The notes under the pieces are model-generated. The model saw only the letters and a program-made list of their open reading frames with translations, was not told where the DNA came from and did not search any database. Positions 11,270 to 21,924 of a DNA stretch of 64,000 bases are shown here, piece by piece. Position 1 is the stretch's first letter. Every line of letters starts with the position of its first letter. The position numbers were made by a program, and so were the translations under genes. This stretch comes from Podarcis raffonei. Lineage: Eukaryota; Chordata; Lepidosauria; Squamata; Lacertidae. The stretch is taken from assembly GCF_027172205.1 (NCBI RefSeq), contig NC_070616.1:20512001-20576000 (forward strand). The letters run 5' to 3'.

Positions 11270-11767
11270 GCTGAATCCAAGGGTCAGCTCTCACTTTCAA
11301 GCCAGTAAAACCCAAAAGTCTTTTGGCTGTTTACTGCTTCACTGGCAGGCAAACTTTTGGGCTGTTTTCAAAATCCTTGCACAGCTGCGCAGAATTCAAA
11401 ACAATTCCTCTTCCCAGGCTCTTTGACTGAGCCAGTTGCTTTCCAAGCCTTCTGGCTGTCGTTGCCTAGCAACCTGCTCGGGACGGGAATCTTATCTCAC
11501 CACAAGAATTCCTGGTATGCAGGCTTGCTTACAGAGCTGTTTTTTCCAAACGTTGCTCTCTCGTGAACAGAGAATAATCCTTTCTGTGTTCACTCTCTTT
11601 AGCCCGAAATTCAGCATACCTTTTTGGGGCTCCGTTGCCTCTCGGTGTCCTGCTTGTCTGTTCAGCTTCTGGCTGCAGGCAGACGCTTTCTTTATCTCCT
11701 TAGGTGCAGAGGATGGCAACGATTCATCGACCTCTCACCTCTCATGCTGATTCTCATGGATCAGAAT

Positions 11768-11787
11768 CCATCGGCTTTGCTACCAGA
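11768..11787 (-). other. Ty1/copia primer-binding site (initiator tRNA-Met type)
   Basis: Directly inside the 5' LTR, after a 2-base gap, the minus strand reads TGGTAGCAAAGCCGATGG. The first eight bases match the complement of the 3' end of vertebrate initiator tRNA-Met (TGGTAGCA...), and the rest matches with a small gap. Initiator tRNA-Met priming is usual for Ty1/copia. Confidence 0.7.
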
Positions 11788-12256
11788 TGTCGAATTCAAG
11801 CCAGCAGAGCCAGCGAAGTCCAGAGGAAAATTGGCCACCCTCCAGGTGCCCGGCTTGAATCCTTGTTGACCTCCCTGGCTGCATTCTCCAGCAGGATCAA
11901 GGCGAGGTCTCTTCGGCGATCCTTTTCAACGTGAAAAGGACACACCACTCCTCCCCCTCCCATAACCAGGGGGGGGGGATGAGACAGACAGAAATATATT
12001 TACATGTCTTTATTTCTGTCGTTCCAGCAGTACAGAGAAACCATGTCTGTACCCTCTCATCCCAACTGCAGAGAGAGAATAACTCCACCCATGTACTTCC
12101 AGTACAGGGTCATGTGACACTCTGAGCTAACATCCGGTGCTCAGTGCATTGAATAGACTGTCCCTGGTTCCCACGGTACAGTCCAATAACATCAGCTTTC
12201 TGTTTACCATTCCAGCCACCTGGAGCTCGCTTCTGCATTGCTCCTTTTTCGTAACA
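11788..12256 (-). repeat. Ty1/copia 5' LTR
   Basis: A 469-bp LTR almost identical to 8770-9241. Differences I can see are one G/A next to the G run, the length of the G run, and one A/G near 12144. It has the same TGTCGAATTC start and TTTTCGTAACA end, and AATAAA on the coding strand at 12009-12014. Confidence 0.93.
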
Positions 12257-12261
12257 GCTAC

Positions 12262-12748
12262 TAGCCCAAAGTTAGAAAGAACCAACAGTCCCTTGCTAGG
12301 GAAGAATGGCAAGCCAAACTGCTGGACTATGCTGAAATGGCAAAACTGACTGGGAGACTCAGGAATCAAGAAGATAATGACTTTTAAAAAGAATGGGGGA
12401 AATTCATAAATTAGGGTACTTAGGAGACCATTGTAAACAAATAAAAATGTTAGTTGGACTTTAGAAATAACTTGTAAAGAAACGAAATATATGGATAATT
12501 TAGAGGGATGAAAACTGTGAACATAATGATATGTAGTTTTAGAAAAATTATTTTAAGGACCCATGCAGGGGAAGTCACAAGATTCAGAGAATCTCATATA
12601 TGGATACGTTAAAAGTTTTTTCTCTTTATTGTTTTAAATTTGTAAAAACCAATTTTTTTAAAAAAAAGTAGTAGTTTAGGAGAGCAGGGTTACAGTCCAG
12701 CTTTTATAACAGACTGGATGGTAAGAGATTGGTAAATGATAACAAATG

Positions 12749-12796
<48 letters not shown>

Positions 12797-12880
12797 TGGT
12801 AGAGCAAGGACATATTTCCTATCAACAAGATGTTCTACGCTTGGTACATTATTCAGATAAAAGGAGCCATGAGATTTTCT
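12262..12880. other. AT-rich unassigned stretch with AAT microsatellite
   Basis: There is no gene signal. An (AAT)n run of about 15 units lies at 12750-12795, and a T/A-rich run at 12640-12670. Confidence 0.6.
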
Positions 12881-13059
12881 CTACGTTCTTCCTTCCCTGA
12901 GCTCTGAGAGCCGCACCAAACAGATTCCTTTGTACCCCCTTCCCTGTGTCCCTGCCCTGGACACTACTCCTTCATCCCTCTCAAAACCACTCAAAAGTAG
13001 CCTGAGAGCAATTTGCAATGTCTTTCTGCTTAGGAAACCACGCCTGTCCCACTTCCTGC

Positions 13060-13078
13060 ACACACACACACACACCCA
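13060..13078. repeat. AC microsatellite
   Basis: A short CACACACACA run of about nine units. Confidence 0.8.
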
Positions 13079-13208
13079 TCACCCTTGGGGAAGTACTTTC
13101 CTCGGAGCTCCACAGATTCGCGTTGAATTTCAAAGGGATGTTTAATTAAAGCTTTGTGCATGGGAGTTTTGCAATTTTTTTGAAGGCCGGCACTGCCAGG
13201 AGCTGGGA

Positions 13209-13222
13209 CCGCCCTCTGGTGG
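13209..13222 (-). promoter_or_regulatory. CTCF-like core motif
   Basis: The minus strand reads CCACCAGAGGGCGG, a close match to the strong CTCF core (CCACCAGRGGGCGC type). It is the best such match I saw in the window. Confidence 0.5.
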
Positions 13223-13284
13223 AATGCTGGGGAACTTTTCCAAATGGAGGACGAAGCCCCTGTCTGTTCATTGTCAAACCTGTT

Positions 13285-13375
13285 GCCAGCAGTAGCAGTG
13301 TGTGGCCCTCTAAACCTTCTGGACCCACCAGCCCAGGCAGCGTGGCCAATGTTCAGAGGTGATGGGAGTTGCATG
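13285..13375. repeat. hAT-MITE fragment (TGATGGGAGTT type)
   Basis: The phrases GGCCCTCTAAACCTTCTGG, GGCCAATGTTCAGAGG and TGATGGGAGTTGCA fit the same hAT-derived MITE group as the pieces at 3.4-4.0 kb. Confidence 0.4.
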
Positions 13376-13439
13376 TGACCTGGGATACTTTACTTGTTAG
13401 TCACCCATTCCAAGTGTCAAGCAGGTTCCTCAGGGAGTT

Positions 13440-14110
13440 GCTCTGAATGTGTGTTGCGTGCAGACTGTGCACCGATGCTTCAAGTACAGACAGATCTCCT
13501 GCTCTCTTTTCCGTGGCCTGATAGTAACCCTGCTGCAGGCTGGTGTTAAGAGCGCTGCCAGGGCACTGTATAGAACCCTGTTTAATAATTCAAATCAAGT
13601 TAGTACGTACAGGGTGGAGCTTGTTATCAGTAGCAACGATTTAGCAGGCAACCCAGAAGCCCGCTCTGTTCCTTTGGGGGGAAAAAACAGAAGCAAACAG
13701 TTTAAAGTGCTCGCCGCTTACTTCGCAGCTTGTGATCCCTCCCCGCTTACAGGAGCTGTGCCACTCGTGCGTCGCAAAAACGAAATTAAGAAATGCATTT
13801 CACGTGTTAAGCAGAGGCACGGTGGCATCTGTCTTATATATCACCTGCCTACAGCGAGGCAGGCACTGAGTGATGTCAGCGCGATGGTGGGGGTGCTCAG
13901 CGGCTGCTATTTTGCAAAAGAGGCCAGCTGTCTCTGGAGTTTGCAAGCGCGGAGCTCAGCCTAACCGCCTGGGTCCCTCCGGGATGTGCCCGGCGGGAAT
14001 GAGATGTGGGATCTTGCCTTTAAAGCGGCGACGCCCTCATATGCTAAGAACGGATGCAGAGCTGCACTCTCTGCTTCGCCCCAGGTGCCTGAGGACTTTC
14101 TAAAGAAAGT
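13440..14110. other. GC-rich unassigned block
   Basis: Richer in CpG than its neighbours, especially 13700-14100, with a 171-codon plus-strand frame at 13449-13964 that matches no family I recognise. It may be a regulatory or conserved non-coding element. There is no splice or start evidence for a gene. Confidence 0.3.
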
Positions 14111-14254
14111 TGGGGGGGGGGAGAGAAGAGAGAAGCAAATGATTTTAAGGCACTTCTTTTATTTATTTCCCAACTCAAACCTCATGTGAGTTTTATAGCA
14201 CTACCGACGTCTGCGCTGGAAAAGCCCTATTAGGGCGGGTAGGCAAAGGAATCC

Positions 14255-14350
14255 AGAGACTTTAACTCAGTGGCAAAGCACACACTTTGCATGGAGGAGT
14301 TCCCAGGTTCAATCCCTAGCATCACAAACAACCCCCGAAATGGGGTTCGA
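14255..14350 (+). repeat. tRNA-Ala-derived SINE, head only
   Basis: The phrases TTTAACTCAGTGGCAAAGCA and GGTTCAATCCCTAGCATCAC mark the A and B boxes of the tRNA-Ala-like SINE. The body is lost after about 14350. Confidence 0.6.
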
Positions 14351-14429
14351 GCCTCACTGCAGGGAACACAGAGGAATAAATATTGTGTGCTACAATTTGG
14401 TGCTTATTGCAAGAGAGCAGGGAGGGAGG

Positions 14430-14600
14430 AGAGCTGTAATGGAAGAAGATACGTTTTGCAGGCAGAAGGTCCTAGCTTCCATCCCCAGGATCTTTAGGTA
14501 GGGACTGAGAGAAATCTTGGGGAGCTGCTTCCCATCAGTGTAAACAGTACTGCTCTAGATGCAATAGTGGTCTAACTTGGTAGAAGGTTTCCTAGGCTCC
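14430..14600 (+). repeat. tRNA-Ala-derived SINE
   Basis: A diverged copy: GAGCTGTAATGGAAGAAGAT, then GGCAGAAGGTCCTAGCTTCC and CCCCAGGATCTTTAGG. The body reads GGAGCTGCTTCCCATCAGTG and TAAACAGTACTG. Confidence 0.6.
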
Positions 14601-14621
14601 TATTTGGGAAAGGCCAGAACT

Positions 14622-14712
14622 CCACGGAAGAGCATCCGTTTTGCATGTGGAAGGTCTCCGCTTCAATCCGTGGCATCACCAGGTAGGCTGGGGACATCCC
14701 TTGTTTAAAACC
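14622..14712 (+). repeat. tRNA-Ala-derived SINE, head only
   Basis: The phrases GAAGAGCATCCGTTTTGCAT and GCTTCAATCCGTGGCATCAC mark a third SINE head within 500 bp. It stops at the CR1-like piece that follows. Confidence 0.6.
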
Positions 14713-14719
14713 TTGTGGC

Positions 14720-14885
14720 TAGAAGCCATATGCTGGAAACTGCAGGAGAAGAGAGGGTTCTTGTGCTTGGGTCCTGCTTGTGGGTTTCCCATGGACATCC
14801 AGCTGGCCACTATAAGAACAGAATGCTGGACTAGATGGGCCATTGGCCTGAACTGGCAGGCTCTCCTTAGGTTCCTTATAAAGTG
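14720..14885 (+). repeat. CR1-type LINE 3' end
   Basis: The phrases GGTCCTGCTTGTGGGTTTCC, GCCACTATAAGAACAGAATG and CTGGACTAGATGGGCC belong to the 3' UTR of CR1-like elements. The same phrases occur at 50.9 and 59.4 kb. Confidence 0.6.
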
Positions 14886-15044
14886 CAAAAACGAAATAGC
14901 CCCTTTTTAGTAAAATTATTAGCCATGCTAGTAATGAGTAGCTTTCACGGAAAAATACGCCTTAATGATGCAGGTGTTTCTTGGAGAGACAAGACAAAAA
15001 TATGTGATGTTGGGGCTGTTAAGTTTCACACCTACCCAATTATT

Positions 15045-15420
15045 TTTATTATTTGTTTTATTTCATAAAATTTATACACTGCTTGATTGCAAAAAAAAGT
15101 GTCTCAAAGCGGTTTACACAAAAAAGATTGAAAAATAAAAATAACCAATAGGAAAAATTAACAATAAAGCTTTTGAACATTTAAAATAATAGACGAAAAA
15201 TAGATTGAAACTCATATCAACTTTCTAAAAATCTAGGCCAGCTTGTCTAAGCAAAAATGTTTTTAGCAGGCACCAAAAGGAGTGCAGCAAAGGTGTCTGC
15301 CTGATATCAATTGGCAGGGAGTTCCAAAGTGCAGCCACACTAAATGACTGAGTTCTTACAATTGCGGAACGGGTATTATGTGGCACCTGTGACGGCGCCA
15401 GTTCCATTGATCAAAACAGT
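15045..15420 (-). repeat. L2-type LINE 3' end
   Basis: The minus-strand frame has SVAALWNSLPIDIRQTP and then FWCLLKTFLL, the conserved L2 ORF2 C-terminus. A 3' UTR and an A/T-rich tail follow down to about 15045. The copy is truncated at its 5' end. Confidence 0.7.
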
Positions 15421-17289
15421 CTGAGGGCATGTATGAAGTAAGGCGATCTCATACGTAAAGTGAGGGCTCAAACTGAGCAAAGAAGGTCCGTATTGAGTTT
15501 CAACCAGCTTCCGTGGGGGCATTTTTCTCTCTTCCTTCAAAATGCCAACATAAACAAAATGTTGGTGTACCTGTAAGTTCTAGTTTCAGACAGCAGTTCC
15601 AATCAGTTCTGGGGGAAATAGAGTCTCTCCTTCCACAGTAGCTCCTGATGCTGCTATTACTGTTGACCTAATTGAGAAGAACAGCGCAGCAGGAACCCTC
15701 CAAGTCTTCTAAGGACGCTTCCCTCCTAACTGCTGCACTCCTCTCCCTGTGACAGCCAGATAGGGGTTCACATCAGGCTTGGTGACTAAGCACCCTCCCC
15801 AAATACAGTTATTAGATAACCATCATCCCTCTTGGGGAGCGAGAGAGAACCAAGCGTGGTGTTCAGGCAGCCAAGAAACATCATGGATGATTAAAGGGTC
15901 AAAACACACTGACTCACTCATCTCCACTGTTGTGATATTTGCTCAGTTCTCAGGCACAAGAACAGGCTGCATGGGACCATGTGCAGTCACGACATGCACC
16001 CTAGGGGGACAGACATCTCGCTGGGGATGAGGCACGTGTGTCACACGATACTCCTCCACGTGGTGGCAGTTTCCGTATGGAAGCCGATAGCAGTGCCACT
16101 TTTCCCATGCAGAGCACTCAGCTGTTGTGCGAAAAGCAGGTGGGATTTTGCTCACAAGGAAATGCAGGAAGCTGCCCCAGTTGGATTTCTGCCTCCTGCT
16201 AAGCTGTTCAAGCAGAAGCAAGGGACCTGTGGGCCTCTGGAGATTGCTGGACCACAGGTTCCGTCATCCCTGACCAGTGGCATAGTGTGTGAGGGGGGGG
16301 CACAGGGGCTGTTGCCCCAGGCTCAAAATTGTTAGGGGCACAAAATTTCAACACCCAGTGTTGTCTCCATACAGCTGTGCACTTCTGTCACTGGGCTCTG
16401 TTGAAAAGAACTCTGTGCGAACCAGGAAGTGACCCCTCTAACTCTGTGGCTGTGATCTCCTGGGTGACACAGACACCATTACGCAGTTGAATGGGCATGC
16501 GTACTCCAGCTGTTTTCCTCGCTCCCACCCACGAGCCCCATGCAGCCCCGGGCACTGGCAACCCACTCTACATCACTGTCAGTGCCGGATTTATGTATAG
16601 GCTAAGTAGGCTGAAGCCTAGGGCCTCTAAATCTAGGGGGCCTCACCAGTCCGCCTGCTCCCCAGTGGGCAAAGGAGAAGCAACCTGCTCCGGTACCCAG
16701 AGCAGCGCTCGTCCCAGAAGCAATTGAACTTTTTTGTCTGACATCTTTTGCCCTGTCTCCTATCCTGTAGCCCTCCCATTCGCCAAGACCTGGGACTAAG
16801 AGGGTCAGCTCTTCCTCATTCTCTGAGGGACTGCCACTTCGCTCTTTCCCTCCTGATGAACTGCTTCCTTCTCTATTTGCGGTATTTTGCACGTCTCGAG
16901 AACATTGGCAGGGCTTTGGCTCGCCCTCCGTCATTCTCTTATCAACTGCCATTCCTAAGGGCATGAGCCACGGGCCCCAAGAGGATCAGGAGGGGGAGGA
17001 ACCTATGCAACTGGGTGCCACTGGGGGGGTGCTTTCCTGGAGTTTCGCCAGCTGAGAGGGAGAAAACAGCTGTGTTTTGTTTGCAGCTCAGAGACACACC
17101 TGACGTGACAGTGTGCAGACAGGAAGACCCAGGGATCCCTGTCAGGGATGAGTGTGGACCCAGTGCCGGAGCGCAAGGATGTGTTGCTGGGAAATGACCA
17201 GTCCCAGCCCCTTCCGGAGGTCCAGGGCTGGGAGAAAAGGCAGTAGAAGAGCCTCCGCCAGGACCAGTGATTCTGGGAATTACAGTGTG

Positions 17290-17440
17290 AGCCACAGTAT
17301 GACTCCCAGGGGAGCAGCGAACAAGTGTGTGCACTCACAGACTCTGGAGCATCTACAGACTTTATGAACATGAACTTAGTGGAGAGGCTGGGGTTAGCCA
17401 CACAGAAGTTAGACTGCCCCCCCCCCGTCAGTACGAACCA
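17290..17440 (+). pseudogene. Gypsy-like protease fossil fragment
   Basis: A short frame reads ALTDSGASTDFMNMNLVERL followed by GLATQKL. This has the form of the aspartic protease of vertebrate Gypsy (Ty3) elements (L.DSGA...F). The fragment is broken and isolated, and lies inside the hAT element. Neighbouring sequence to about 18.1 kb may be further debris of the same element: a short phrase CTTATCAACTGCCA..CCTAAGGG occurs twice, at 16.94 and 17.56 kb. An LTR-like AATAAAGATCGTGACC is at 17889. Confidence 0.6.
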
Positions 17441-18491
17441 TCGATGGACAGCCCTTGTTGTCTGGGCGCGTCACAAAGAAGAAGGCCTTCTTCATCCTGA
17501 CCTGGCCTTCGGCGTCCTGGACAGGCGTTTTTCGTCTGAGCCAGGCCTGCGTCCTTCTCTTATCAACTGCCAGTCCTAAGGGTGGGGGAATTGGCACTAG
17601 GCTATGCTCATCTTGTCTGGCAGTTAACCCTCTCTCTTCCTGGCCATTTCCTTCACTGGGAGCTGTCTGTAAACCTTCCCTAGCAGCTGGATCATTAATG
17701 ACAGGGGCAAGTTGATAAACTTGGGTAACCTCATGACTCCCCTCCCTCCCTCCTTGTGACATGATGATGATGTATCAGTGATGTATCAATGGTGGTTCTG
17801 GAAATTATTCTGGGTAGGGAGGGAAGGTCTTCAAAGAGCTTGTAACCCATGTTCAGGGTTCTTACTCTATGTGGGGACCTGTTGCACAACAATAAAGATC
17901 GTGACCACTGTTTTGCTCCTGTATTTGCCTGGAACTTCCTTCTGCTAACCGCAGAGACCCACAGGAACTTGCACCCCGATAAGCTGTGCTGTTGTGTATC
18001 CTCGCATCCCAGAATTTTCCATCTCAGAAGCCAGACCCCGCAGGCCCAGAGTCAACACCCAGCTGCACAACCTTCTCCAGCTCAAGGGTCAGGTCAGTAG
18101 TGGTACGTGCTGCACTTTAATCAGTGGGAGAGTGTGAGTGGGGGGCCGGCTGGGGCAGATAGACCAGGCAAGCAAGCTCTCCCAGGTCTCTTCTATTCCT
18201 TCCTTCCTCCTTGGCTTGAACAGAGCAAGGCAAGCACATGTGACTGGCACTGGCCTCACCCCTCCCAGGCAGGGAAGTCTATCTTTCACACTTCACACAG
18301 CCCTGTTGGTGCCTCAAGCATGCACTGTAAATTGCCCACCGGCAGAGAGCGGCCTTGGGGACCAGGGAAGGCAGTAAGTGGGAAGAACTACCTGTAGAAG
18401 GCAGGAGACCAGACTGCAGGTTGGTAACTGGACCTCATCCCGAGGGGAAATAAGTATAGAGATCAGTTCAGGGTCAGAGGAACTGTGTTTT

Positions 18492-18755
18492 TGTTATGTA
18501 CTGAAGTTCTCACCCTGGGCCAGCAGGGGGATACTGTAGATAGTTTTCACTCAGGTCCACATATGCAAATAAGGGATTGAAAGTGACATTCAGTGATTGG
18601 ATAGTTACAGAAAATGGTTACTGTTGCATTCTAGTAGAGCTCTATATAAGCAGGCTGACTGAACCCTTCAGTTCAGTTCTGTTCTGGCCTGTGAATAAAC
18701 AAAAGCTGTTTGAAGAATCGCTGCGTCATCTGATATGTTCACCCACAGCTTAACA
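18492..18755 (+). repeat. Solo LTR with 5-bp duplication
   Basis: A 264-bp LTR starting TGTTATGTACTG and ending CAGCTTAACA, flanked by GTTTT on both sides (18487-18491, 18756-18760). It has a TATA box in CTATATAAGCAG (about 18642) and AATAAA at about 18695, in the expected U3-R order. No internal coding region adjoins it directly, so it is probably the product of LTR-LTR recombination. The 5-bp duplication and size suit a Gypsy-like or small ERV element; the family is not settled. Confidence 0.82.
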
Positions 18756-19165
18756 GTTTTGTCTTATTTTATTTGTGCCCGGTGGTGTTTTCCTTATCTG
18801 TGTTCAATGTAAAGTGCCTTTTGTGTTTAAAACCCTGTTACTTGTAGATAGTCAAGAAGATATTTGTTATTTGCTTAAAAGCCCAGTCTGGTGCTGTGAC
18901 TACAGAGTCTCCCCTGCTCTGCCCACTACCAGTGCCTTAAGAAGGGTCCTGGGAGGGAAAAAGCGCAAAAATGTGCAGGTGCCAACCCTCCAGGAGAAAC
19001 CCAAAGATAGGGGTTTTCATCTCCAAACCCCAGGAGTCAGCCAGGGGGGTCTCTGTGCCCCTCAAGAAAGGCATAGGGAAGTCAGTGAGTGGTGGCAGCT
19101 ACTGAAGAGTGACAGAAGCCCAAGTTTATCCAGTTGAAGATTTATTTTTATTTTTTAATCTAAGC

Positions 19166-19640
19166 ATGAGTAAAAGATTTGAAAGTGGTGCTAGCAAGCA
19201 CAAGAGACAGAGACTCGAAAATGCTAAGTTAAGACCCATCACTGTTTTCGTGCATTAACCACAAGAGCCGGCAGGTCACTCTTTAAATCTGGTGGGCAGT
19301 TCAGCTGTGGATTGCTGCTTTGATGCAGTGAACTGTTTTGGCATTATCAACGAAATTTATTCCTTCTTTTCATCATCCACAAAGAGATGGGCAGTTCTAA
19401 AATCATTTTTGCCACCTCAGTCTAAAGTGCCTAAATATTTGTCAGACACTAGGTGGGACGCACACGCAAAAGTGACAGAAGCTGTTTTGGAAAGTTATAG
19501 TGCTATCGCTGATACCCTCAGTCATTTGTACTCTGGTGTTAATGGGAAGGGGAAACCAGGCTCCGAGCTAACAAACTTTTGCAGAAAATGGAAGAACTGG
19601 AACTTGTGTTTATGCTGCATTTTTGGACCTGTGCGCTAGG
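19166..19640 (+). pseudogene. hAT transposase remnant
   Basis: An ATG at 19166 begins MSKRFESGASKHKRQRLEN, the basic N-terminal start common to one hAT group. After a large internal loss the frame at 19292-19639 reads FFSSSTKRWAVLKSFLP and YLSDTRWDAHAKVTEAVLES, the conserved SSTKRW...LSDTRW segment of hAT transposases of the ZMYM/ZBED-related kind. In active relatives this protein cuts and joins the element ends. Here it is a short, internally deleted remnant close to the 3' terminal repeat. Confidence 0.8.
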
Positions 19641-20059
19641 TCATTTTCACAAGGTCAGCAAAGCCCTTCAGAAATCAGACCTGTTATTGAGTTCTTGTGC
19701 AAGTTTGCAATAATTCGTTCACTTCTGAATTATTTTTTTCTAGTTGTGAGGGTGGGGGATAGGGTGGGGCCTCACAAGTGGAGTAGCCTAGGGCCTCTCT
19801 TCATCTAAATCCAGCCCTGATCACTGTCCTTGACCACTGGCCAGGCTGCCTGGGCTTGATGGAGTTGAACAACATTTGAAGGATCACATTCTCCAAATCC
19901 TCGTGTCGAAGGAGTGGGAAGGTGGCAGTCCTTTGATGCCGCTTTGCACATTTCTTCACTGTGCCCTGTGAAATCTCCCCCCCCCAAAAAAAAATTATAA
20001 GTCACACTGAACACAGACCTCACAAACTGCAACAGATGCTTTAGGTGGAGAGAATGTAA

Positions 20060-20150
20060 TAATATAAGACGAGGCTGCTGGATCAGGCCAGTGGCTGATC
20101 AGGTCCTGTATCCTATTCTCACAGGGGCAAACCAGATGTGTTAAAATGCT
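20060..20150 (-). repeat. CR1-type LINE 3' end fragment
   Basis: On the plus strand CTGCTGGATCAGGCCAGTGG and TCCTATTCTCACAGGGGC are the inverse of the CR1 3' end phrases seen at 50.9-51.0 kb. Confidence 0.55.
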
Positions 20151-21680
20151 GATGAATTTTCATGAGGACTTTAAAGGGGAGTTGGGAACAGAAATTCTGC
20201 AAAATGTGGAGAACTGAATTTAAGATGGCGGAGGGCTGAGGGAACTGAAACTGATTCCGAAGTATACTTACATGGGAGTAAAACCCCACTGAACACAGAA
20301 GTGGGGGCTTAGTGAGTATGCATGCATTGGATTGGGCTTTTTGTGTCTAGAGTTGGTCTCTCTGAATTAGGCAAAACAGGATTGGTCACTGTCAGAGCTA
20401 GCAAATTGCAAATGATAGTGGGTTGTTTTTTTTCTTAAGTTGTTTTAAATGGGGAAGATTAGTTACTTCAATACCCTTTCTCTTTTTTTGCGGGGGGGGG
20501 TGCGTGTTGAAATCTAAACAATAAGCAAATATGAGGCAAGTTAGAAGACATTTCTTTATTCCTAACCAGCTAGTTTTGAAAAAAGAACTTCACTGCAGCG
20601 CTCTCTGCTGAGAGGGTGAGCTACAAGTGAACGGCATGGCCACAAGGGGGAGCCATGGCGCTGACAGAAACAGAACGTTGCAAACGTCAGTGACAGCTAA
20701 ACCTCAAGATCTTGATATCGCCTTTCAAATAATGAATTTTTCCTCCGGTATTTACACCTGACGTGACTGACCCCCTAATAAGGGGTCCCAAAAGGCCTTC
20801 TTGGGGGAATCATTGCAGAGTGGTGACAAACACCCTGACCCCCCCCCCTACATCATTTAAGTTTCTCAAAAACCATTGAGAAATCCCCAAGTATGTGTTA
20901 GAGCATATATTCAGGGTCGTTGATACATGATGCATTTCTACGGGATTACATAAAGTGGAGGGCAGCATGGTCTGGAGCAGGCTGAAGAAAAAGTACTTGC
21001 TGAAAATCTCACTGTTCATTTTTTTAATTAAAAAAACCAAGTTTCTAGTCCTTATGTATGCAAAAATATGCTTAGAAGTGGGTTGGCAATGCATGCTGAA
21101 ATCTCAGGATCCAGTAAAATGTGTCTAAATTATAGTTACCAGTTGCTGGGAAGGGGGTGAATTTGAAATTTTAGAAGCACAGGACCCCCTTCAGACTGGT
21201 GTTTTTCTTTCGTTTTTTCATTGACACAGTAATAGTGCATCAGTGGTGGATTTGTACTGCAATCTCCACATGCTATTCTGCTTTTTTGGTTGTTCTGCAA
21301 TGCTTCCCCGATGTCATTGCATTATTGTGATCTTGGAGGGTCACTCTTGCACTATAGCAAGACAAAACACACACATCTCTGCAACATTGGTGTAAAAATA
21401 AAGTTACAGGATTTCAGCAAGAAGTTACTGGACATGCATTGATTGGAAACAGCAGGTTTCTGCCCCAAAAATTTTGCCCCCAGACAATATTGAAAGCAGC
21501 ATCACATATAACTGCCCCAATGTCATCAAGAGCGCAAAGCATAAAAAAGCAAAACAAATGAGACACCAGGAGGGCAGAATTAATTGTTCAAAGTTTCATG
21601 GAAGTTTTGCAACTTGCTGAAATTGCATCCATTGTTGCAGGTCGCAGAATCCAGCTGTTCTGTGTGCAGAATGTTAATTT
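20151..21680. other. AT-rich unassigned stretch
   Basis: There is no gene or repeat I can name. A CTCF-like sequence, CCACAAGGGGGAG, is at about 20640 (two mismatches to the core). A C-run near 20839 and a G-run near 20498 are homopolymers. Confidence 0.4.
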
Positions 21681-21686
21681 GGCATA

Positions 21687-21689
21687 GAT

Positions 21690-21724
<35 letters not shown>

Positions 21725-21738
21725 GATAGATAGATAGA
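21687..21738. repeat. GATA microsatellite
   Basis: About twelve ATAG units with one interruption (TAGATGATAG). GATA arrays are common in squamates. Confidence 0.9.
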
Positions 21739-21924
21739 GTGGCCAGATGCAAAAAGGAGGAGCAGTCGTCCCCCCATTTCTTTGATGCTTTTATAGCAGA
21801 GGAAATTTCCATAGGTCATAGATGCCTTTTATCAGGACAAACTGCCTGCTAAAATTTCTTCTCCACAAAGCTACTGGAGCCACATTTTTTAAAAGTGTGT
21901 GAATTGGTGACTTCCATCGCATTG

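Larger units (their letters stand above)
8765..12261 (-). mobile_element. Ty1/copia LTR retrotransposon with target duplication
   Basis: The element spans 8770-12256 and is flanked by the 5-bp duplication GCTAC (8765-8769 and 12257-12261). It has two LTRs of about 470 bp with TG...CA ends. On the minus strand the order is 5' LTR, primer-binding site, gag zinc knuckle, protease, integrase core, polypurine tract and 3' LTR, and integrase directly follows protease as in Ty1/copia. I do not recognise a reverse transcriptase or RNase H part, so the copy is incomplete and broken. The two LTRs differ at about two bases plus G-run length, so the insertion is very recent. Ty1/copia elements are uncommon in amniotes compared with Gypsy and ERV elements. 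Confidence 0.93.
16572..19827 (+). mobile_element. hAT DNA transposon with 8-bp duplication, invaded by LTR-type sequence
   Basis: The element spans 16580-19819 and is flanked by the perfect 8-bp duplication ATCACTGT (16572-16579 and 19820-19827). Its imperfect terminal inverted repeats are CAGTGCCGGATTTA and, inverted at the right end, CAGGGCTGGATTTA. Subterminal parts also repeat (GCCTAGGGCCTC near both ends). Only the last 700 bp carry transposase remnants. Much of the left and middle is foreign: a Gypsy-like protease fragment near 17.3 kb and a solo LTR at 18492-18755. The hAT is an internally deleted, non-autonomous fossil. Confidence 0.88.

Noticed and set aside
13449-13964. A 171-codon plus-strand frame.
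   Set aside because: No recognisable family, no good start context and no splice support.
14255-14350. tRNA-like A and B boxes that might be a tRNA-Ala gene (also at 3.02 kb and elsewhere).
   Set aside because: Acceptor stems do not pair and the sequence continues into SINE bodies. No functional tRNA gene was supported.
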